Shown here: piece after piece, positions 59,528 through 64,000 of the stretch | How positions within the stretch are numbered: the first letter of the stretch is position 1 | Layout of the letters: the number at the start of each line of letters is the position of its first letter | Origin: Haematobia irritans | Taxonomy: Eukaryota > Arthropoda > Insecta > Diptera > Muscidae | Length of the DNA: 64,000 bases | Direction: 5' to 3' | Assembly (NCBI RefSeq): GCF_050003625.1 | Contig: NC_134400.1 | Location: 64,108,241-64,172,240 of the forward strand | Program-made: the position numbers and the translations under genes | Notes under the pieces: model-generated | Databases searched by the model: none | Told to the model about the DNA's origin: nothing | The model's input: only the letters and a program-made list of their open reading frames with translations

Positions 59528-61946
59528 TGTGACGGCCACCATATAACATATGAAATACATTCCGTACAATTTTACCATTCATATGATTTATTGTACAACT
59601 TATAAACATTTGAAGTATTTCATTGGCTACCAGGGAATTTCTGACATGTCTCATATTCAGCGACGGTTCTTGGCGCAACACGCCTATATTAAGGCTGATT
59701 CGCCATTTTCCTTTATTAACTGTTGCCATCATCACGATTTGATAGGAAGGTTTCGGTAGAATTACCCTATACCTTACCAGACATCACGTCTAAAAATACC
59801 ATTGTGTACACATGAGTGCCATCTATTGGTTAGAATGGGCAACGCACATATCATACATGGTTGTATAGAAAGGGGAGTAGCGAATGCAGAGTTGTGATGA
59901 AAAAAGAGAGTTGTGGAGACTGACCTTTCACAAAGTCGTGAGACAGGCATAGCACTACTGATAGCAACTCACGCTTGTCATTGGTGAAGTTGAAGTCAAA
60001 GCCAGTGTGTGCGAATAAGGTACTCCCACATAGGAGTTGAATTGGCAGTATTGTTGTTAGTGCGAAATAACCTGCAAATTTGAAATCGGCGTCGGTATAT
60101 GGAAATATTAATTTTTTTCGGTAAAGTTTTGCAAATTATAGAACACTCTGGACGGGATTATAGTGTTTTATTTTTTTTTAATATAGATATTATTGCGACA
60201 TTAATAAGTGGACTTATTGGATTTATGAGAACTTTTCGTCATTTTATGAAATACACCTCGGGTAAGAATAAATGAACAATGTGCGCCAGCACAAATGTTA
60301 CATTTCTTTTTATCTACTTATTTGTATATGGTATATTGGGAATTATAGGATTTGTGTCGAGACTAAGGGAGTTTGGGATTAAGAAACCCTGTGCCACTAC
60401 TGGTTTCACTAATTGGGGATTCACCTGCAAGTTGGTCTATGACGTTTTGGGACATATCTACCCTGAAGGCACTCGAAATCCCGAGGTTAATAACCTCTAC
60501 TACACGGAAACAATGTTAAGTGAGTAGAAATATTCCAACATGCAGAAACAATATTCATATGAGCAAATTCATTAAAAATTTACCGCTCAAAATTAATAAA
60601 CTATAAAAAATATTCGGGAAAAAAAGAGAACGTACATTTTGCATAAACCTTCTTACGTAACTTGAAATTCACGTGGCTTCACTATTTTTACGTCGCGATT
60701 TTGTAAAAACGGAACAGAAAATAAAACAACAAAAAAAAAGAAAAATCAGTAAAACTTCAAAATTTATTAAAAACGAAAATAATCTAATTAAATAAAAAAA
60801 TTAGAAAAAAATTAATACAAATACAAAAATTAAAAAGTAAATTTTTTGTTGAAAATAAATATGTTACTAAAATTAGAAAAAAAATCAAATCTTTGAAACA
60901 TATTTGGAATCGTATGTAATGAATTAAATCCTAAAAATCAATAAGCCAAATTTCTTGAAAACAATTTGAAAGCTTATATTGTGAAATTATATACAAAAGC
61001 AAAAAGGAAAAATCTTTAAGAAAATATTTGAAATATTATTTAAACATTTTTTTTTAAAGAAAACGAACAAAAATAAAATAAAAACAATTATGTACAAATA
61101 AATCGAAAAATTGCTACTTATAAAAATTTAAATAAAAAAAAAGCAAAAAAGCTCATATGAAAACCTGTAATCGATAAAAATCATTTTTGTATTAAAATAA
61201 TAATAATAACATCCAAATACATTCTCAATATTTTGTAAAAAAAAAAAAAAGGATAAGTTTAGCGAAATAAAAAGTTTAAAGAATGATTTTGATAACATAA
61301 AAACTTAACACAATTTGGATTTTATTATTATCATTTCATTATTAATTTTTTTTATTATTATGTATTTATATTTATATTTCTAATTGATATCTAGAAGTAA
61401 GTTTATATACAAATTTATTTATACAAATTTTCACGAAACCCTTTATAACGAATTCGAAACAATATATTGAAATGTGAATCGATTTTTGAAATTAAAATGT
61501 GCTGAGTTTTTAATTAAAGGATTGAGGATGTAGCCGGTTTGTAAGAGAAGTGTCGCGTCAATTTCTTGGGAGATTCTTTATATAAATCAATGGCTAAAAA
61601 GGATCTCAAGGATGATCTATAAAAGGGTCATGTTAAGGGGGGGTAGCCTAACGAACCACATCCAACAGGTTCGATAAATCATTAATAAAATTCATTTTCA
61701 TTTCCGGAATTGTATAAAAACATTTAAAGAATGTCCGTCTGTCCGTCTTTCTGTAATAAGAAATTCATATTTGAATTTCTACTTGTTCACAGTTAAGAAA
61801 AATTAAAAGAGAAATTATTATCAACACCTGGCACTTATTTTTAAATGGATGGATAATAACGGATCGAAACCCACATTTCCGGCGAGCTACAGCCGCAGCT
61901 TAAATTCATAGTGCCACCGTTATCACCACAAATCTTGTCCATCACA
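59528..61946 (+). repeat. 5' LTR, about 2.42 kb
   Basis: It starts TGTGACGGCCACC and ends TTGTCCATCACA (TG...CA). It is very long for a fly LTR. It contains an A-rich tract at 60720-61340, a G-run (TTAAGGGGGGGTAGCC) at about 61634, and a small open frame at 60279-60527. Two other copies in the window, 25170-30993 and 39415-41877, are solo or interrupted. Confidence 0.85.
60279..60527 (+). other. Small open frame inside the LTR
   Basis: The 82-codon frame has a hydrophobic start (VTFLFIYLFVYGILGIIGF) and ends DVLGHIYPEGTRNPEVNNLY. The LTR copy at 26237-25992 keeps a similar frame (FGIWKP, LGHIIPRDTRNPEVNNLYY), but most differences change amino acids. A preceding block (60185-60262) ends TCGGGTAAG, like a splice donor, in both copies. 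No family was recognised. Confidence 0.3.
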
Positions 61947-61949
61947 TTT

Positions 61950-61970
61950 TGGCGCCCAGCAACGTGGGAC
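61950..61970 (+). other. Primer-binding site, Lys-tRNA-like
   Basis: TGGCGCCCAGCAACGTGGGA lies three bases after the LTR end. Except for an inserted GC it matches the TGGCGCCCAACGTGGG type complementary to the 3' end of fly lysine tRNA, as used by gypsy-group elements. Confidence 0.8.
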
Positions 61971-63040
61971 AGTAGTATGGTTCTAGCTTGCTACGCTGTG
62001 CAAGTCTATATCATTTGAATTCTAAATAAAAAGGTATTAGTCTGTATAGTGCATTCGAACCATTTACTGTCTGCCTAAAGGAAGTGGAGTCTTAAATTTT
62101 TGCTACTAGGCATGGTTTTCGTAAACCCACTTTCTCCCATGTTTGAGTATACTAGATATGTTTGTAAGTCCCGGGAAACAAGTGTCTTTTGTTATACCAG
62201 TGTAGCGACATACATTGATAGATATTCATACATGGCTAACTATTTAACTTTTGACTATGTATAACTAATATAGTAAGTCATAATTAAATAATTAATTTTG
62301 TTTTGATTATTTGCTACTATATTTTTATACATAGATTGATGGTTAGATAGTTAACAATATATGTTTATATGTGTTGTAATTTGTGAAACCGAATTCTTTA
62401 AAATGTTTTTATACAGAAATTATAAAACAGATAACAATCCAATAAAAGAATAATCAAGAGAAAAGTTATAAAAAGTAATACGATTGTAGTTTCTGAAAAT
62501 TCTAGAAAATGGAACTATTTATTTTAATGATTTAATAAATATAAAATGAATTTGAGAAAAATATGAAAAATTTCTTATATTATTATGGGAAATTAGACAA
62601 AACTTATTTACAAAAATATACAAATAAAAAAATAATAGAATAATAGAACAAATAAATTTTCCAAATTCATTGATTTTTTTTCGCCACTTCTCGAGCAGGC
62701 AGCTACAAAAACACCTCAATCTGATGAATCCTTGAATTATCTGAAAAAAAAAGAAAACTAATTTTAGAAAATTTTGAAGTTTGTTTTTTTTTTTAATTAA
62801 CCAATTAATTCAAAAACTAAAAACAAAAAAGAAATGAATTGTTAAAAAAAACGTCTACGAATTCTAAAAGTTGAAAATAGTTGGTTAAACAAAAATTAAA
62901 ACAAAATCTTATTGGGCCACTTTTACCGGTATTTTCGATTAACGTGAAAAAACGTTTTCTTTTAATTTTCAATTTGAAATTTACGTTAAACTTCGTCACT
63001 TTCAATATCAATACAAAGTGAGAATTTTGAGTTATACATA
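61971..63040 (+). other. Untranslated leader between primer site and gag
   Basis: AT-rich, no gene. It probably holds packaging signals, which I cannot place. Confidence 0.5.
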
Positions 63041-64000
63041 ATGAAGCTTAGATCAAAATCGGCCAGTGATACCATGTCGAACATGACGAGAACTACGACA
63101 ACAAATACAACAACAACTACTGCTACTGTGACTGCAACGACAGCCACTGCAACCACCACTGTTACGACGTTTACTACAACTGCTACTACATCGGCAAATG
63201 CTACCACTGGATTAGATATTGATCAAGACTTAACATTGGGTCCTAATAGTTTTTCGTCTACAGGGAGAGATAGTACATTTCCATCTCCCACATTCAGTAG
63301 CCTTACGGCGATTGGAATTAGAAATGATTTTCAGTCACAAAATCGTGAGATGCCAAATTCCAATTCAGTACAACAGAACTTCAACGGACTGTCAATTCAG
63401 GATTATGTTGCAGCCTCAGTAGGTGCTGCTCAGGCAGGTTCGATGAGGGAATTACAGGAAAGTCTTAGGAGATTAATACCGGAAATAGTAAGGGAGACCA
63501 TAAGGTCTGAACGAGCATTGTCAGAATCGGACAGGAATCAGGCAGATCCAATATCGACGAACAATGTTCCACCACAACAAGTACGAGGACGAAATCAGCA
63601 GATTTCGAATGCACCAATAACGCACACTCCTCAACAACAACATAATTTGCCACCGACTAATTTTCCTCCGGGGTCACATAATGCTAGTTACCAAGGGGTT
63701 AATAGGACACCACAACAGGGACTAGGGCCAAAGTCAACAAATTCGTAATCCGTCGAATACTAACACATTTCAACAACAGCAACATAATTTGCCACCACCT
63801 CCCGTTTCTAACAATTTCCGAACTGGTAATAACCAGAACTACCAATTTCCATCTGATAGATTTAGTTATCCACCACCACCGATTTCTAATCACTGTCAGT
63901 CGAACCATAACCAGAACTATCAAATTCCAACAAATGGACCTATTTATCCACCACCACGTCAACAAAATGTGATTTCATCTTCTGCCTTTGGATTTGTCCC
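63041..64000 (+). pseudogene. Retrotransposon gag, N-terminal part, one frame shift
   Basis: It starts MKLRSKSASDTMSNMTRTTT with a long Thr/Ala stretch (about residues 17-55), then LSIQDYVAASVGAAQAGSMR and a Leu/Arg-rich helix (LQESLRRLIPEIVRETIRSE), followed by a Gln/Asn/Pro-rich tail. Gag forms the particle that packages element RNA. The first frame stops at 63748, but the Gln/Asn/Pro-rich reading continues one base over (RNPSNTNTFQQQQHNLPPPP) to the window end, so one base was probably gained in the GGG near 63727. ATG 63041 is the first in frame after the leader. The low-complexity composition prevents close assignment. Confidence 0.72.

Larger units (their letters stand above)
59528..64000 (+). 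mobile_element. LTR retrotransposon, 5' part, running off the window
   Basis: In order: a 5' LTR (59528-61946), a primer-binding site (61950-61970), a leader of about 1.1 kb, and gag (63041 on). The primer site resembles the Lys-tRNA type used by many gypsy-like elements. pol is not visible, so the superfamily is open; Ty3/gypsy is most likely. Confidence 0.85.

Noticed and set aside
62986..63207. Val-rich minus-strand frame opposite the gag start
   Set aside because: It is the complement of the ACN-rich Thr codons of gag; the plus-strand frame continues into a gag-like protein.

Overview
This is eukaryotic, AT-rich, repeat-dense DNA. Introns are short with GT...AG ends, and nearly every recognisable protein belongs to a transposable element. 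The element mix (PIF/Harbinger, Tc1/mariner, hAT, BEL/Pao, a LINE with an RNase H domain, Lys-primed LTR elements) and the fly-like host genes (a POSH-like SH3 protein, the mitoribosomal protein mL64/CRIF1, a DUF4806 protein) point to a higher fly, most likely a muscoid/calyptrate dipteran. The species is an inference from protein resemblance. All boundaries were read by eye and may be off by a few bases.

Layout. 1-884: ends of a TIR element and a three-unit 166-bp minisatellite (family A). 1389-6944: a PIF/Harbinger element with TIRs, a TAA target duplication, a Myb/SANT-like gene (+) and a DDE transposase gene (-). 6265-16005: a direct tandem duplication of about 4.4 kb that starts inside the transposase gene and carries a broken 3' part of a POSH-like gene; the second copy also holds a 933-bp mariner insertion. 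16751-21567: a four-exon DUF4806 gene (199 codons) with a hAT element at its 5' side, MITEs in its introns and a minisatellite element with a 144-bp pure AT tract. 21700-25170: MITEs and an intact copy of a roughly 785-bp TIR family (CCCTGCC ends, 2-bp target duplication). 25170-30993: an LTR in minus orientation, split by a 3.6-kb LINE with a nearly open ORF2 and a 10-bp target duplication. 31000-42126: a graveyard of MITEs, BEL/Pao and LINE pieces, a perfect 52-bp-arm hairpin and another LTR copy. 42127-44205: the main family A array. 45845-46752: a large fold-back. 47195-47896: the CRIF1/mL64 gene, the clearest intact host gene. 47956-54014: a SINE split by two DNA elements, a nest of TTA-flanked MITEs and more copies of the CCCTGCC family. 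54015-58190: a 5'-truncated BEL/Pao element between pieces of minisatellite family B. 59528-64000: the 5' end of an LTR retrotransposon (2.4-kb LTR, primer-binding site, gag) that runs off the window.

There is no operon-like organisation. The genes relate through nested insertion, and several insertions can be checked inside the window by comparing a filled site with an empty one: the CCCTGCC family twice, a MITE inside another MITE, the LINE in an LTR, and mariner in one of two duplicate segments. The most unusual signals are the shared 3' tail of a tRNA-derived SINE and the LINE, both ending in short AACCT runs; two diverged minisatellites that look homologous and share a leader; the 2-bp-TSD TIR family; and several long hairpins that could make double-stranded RNA.
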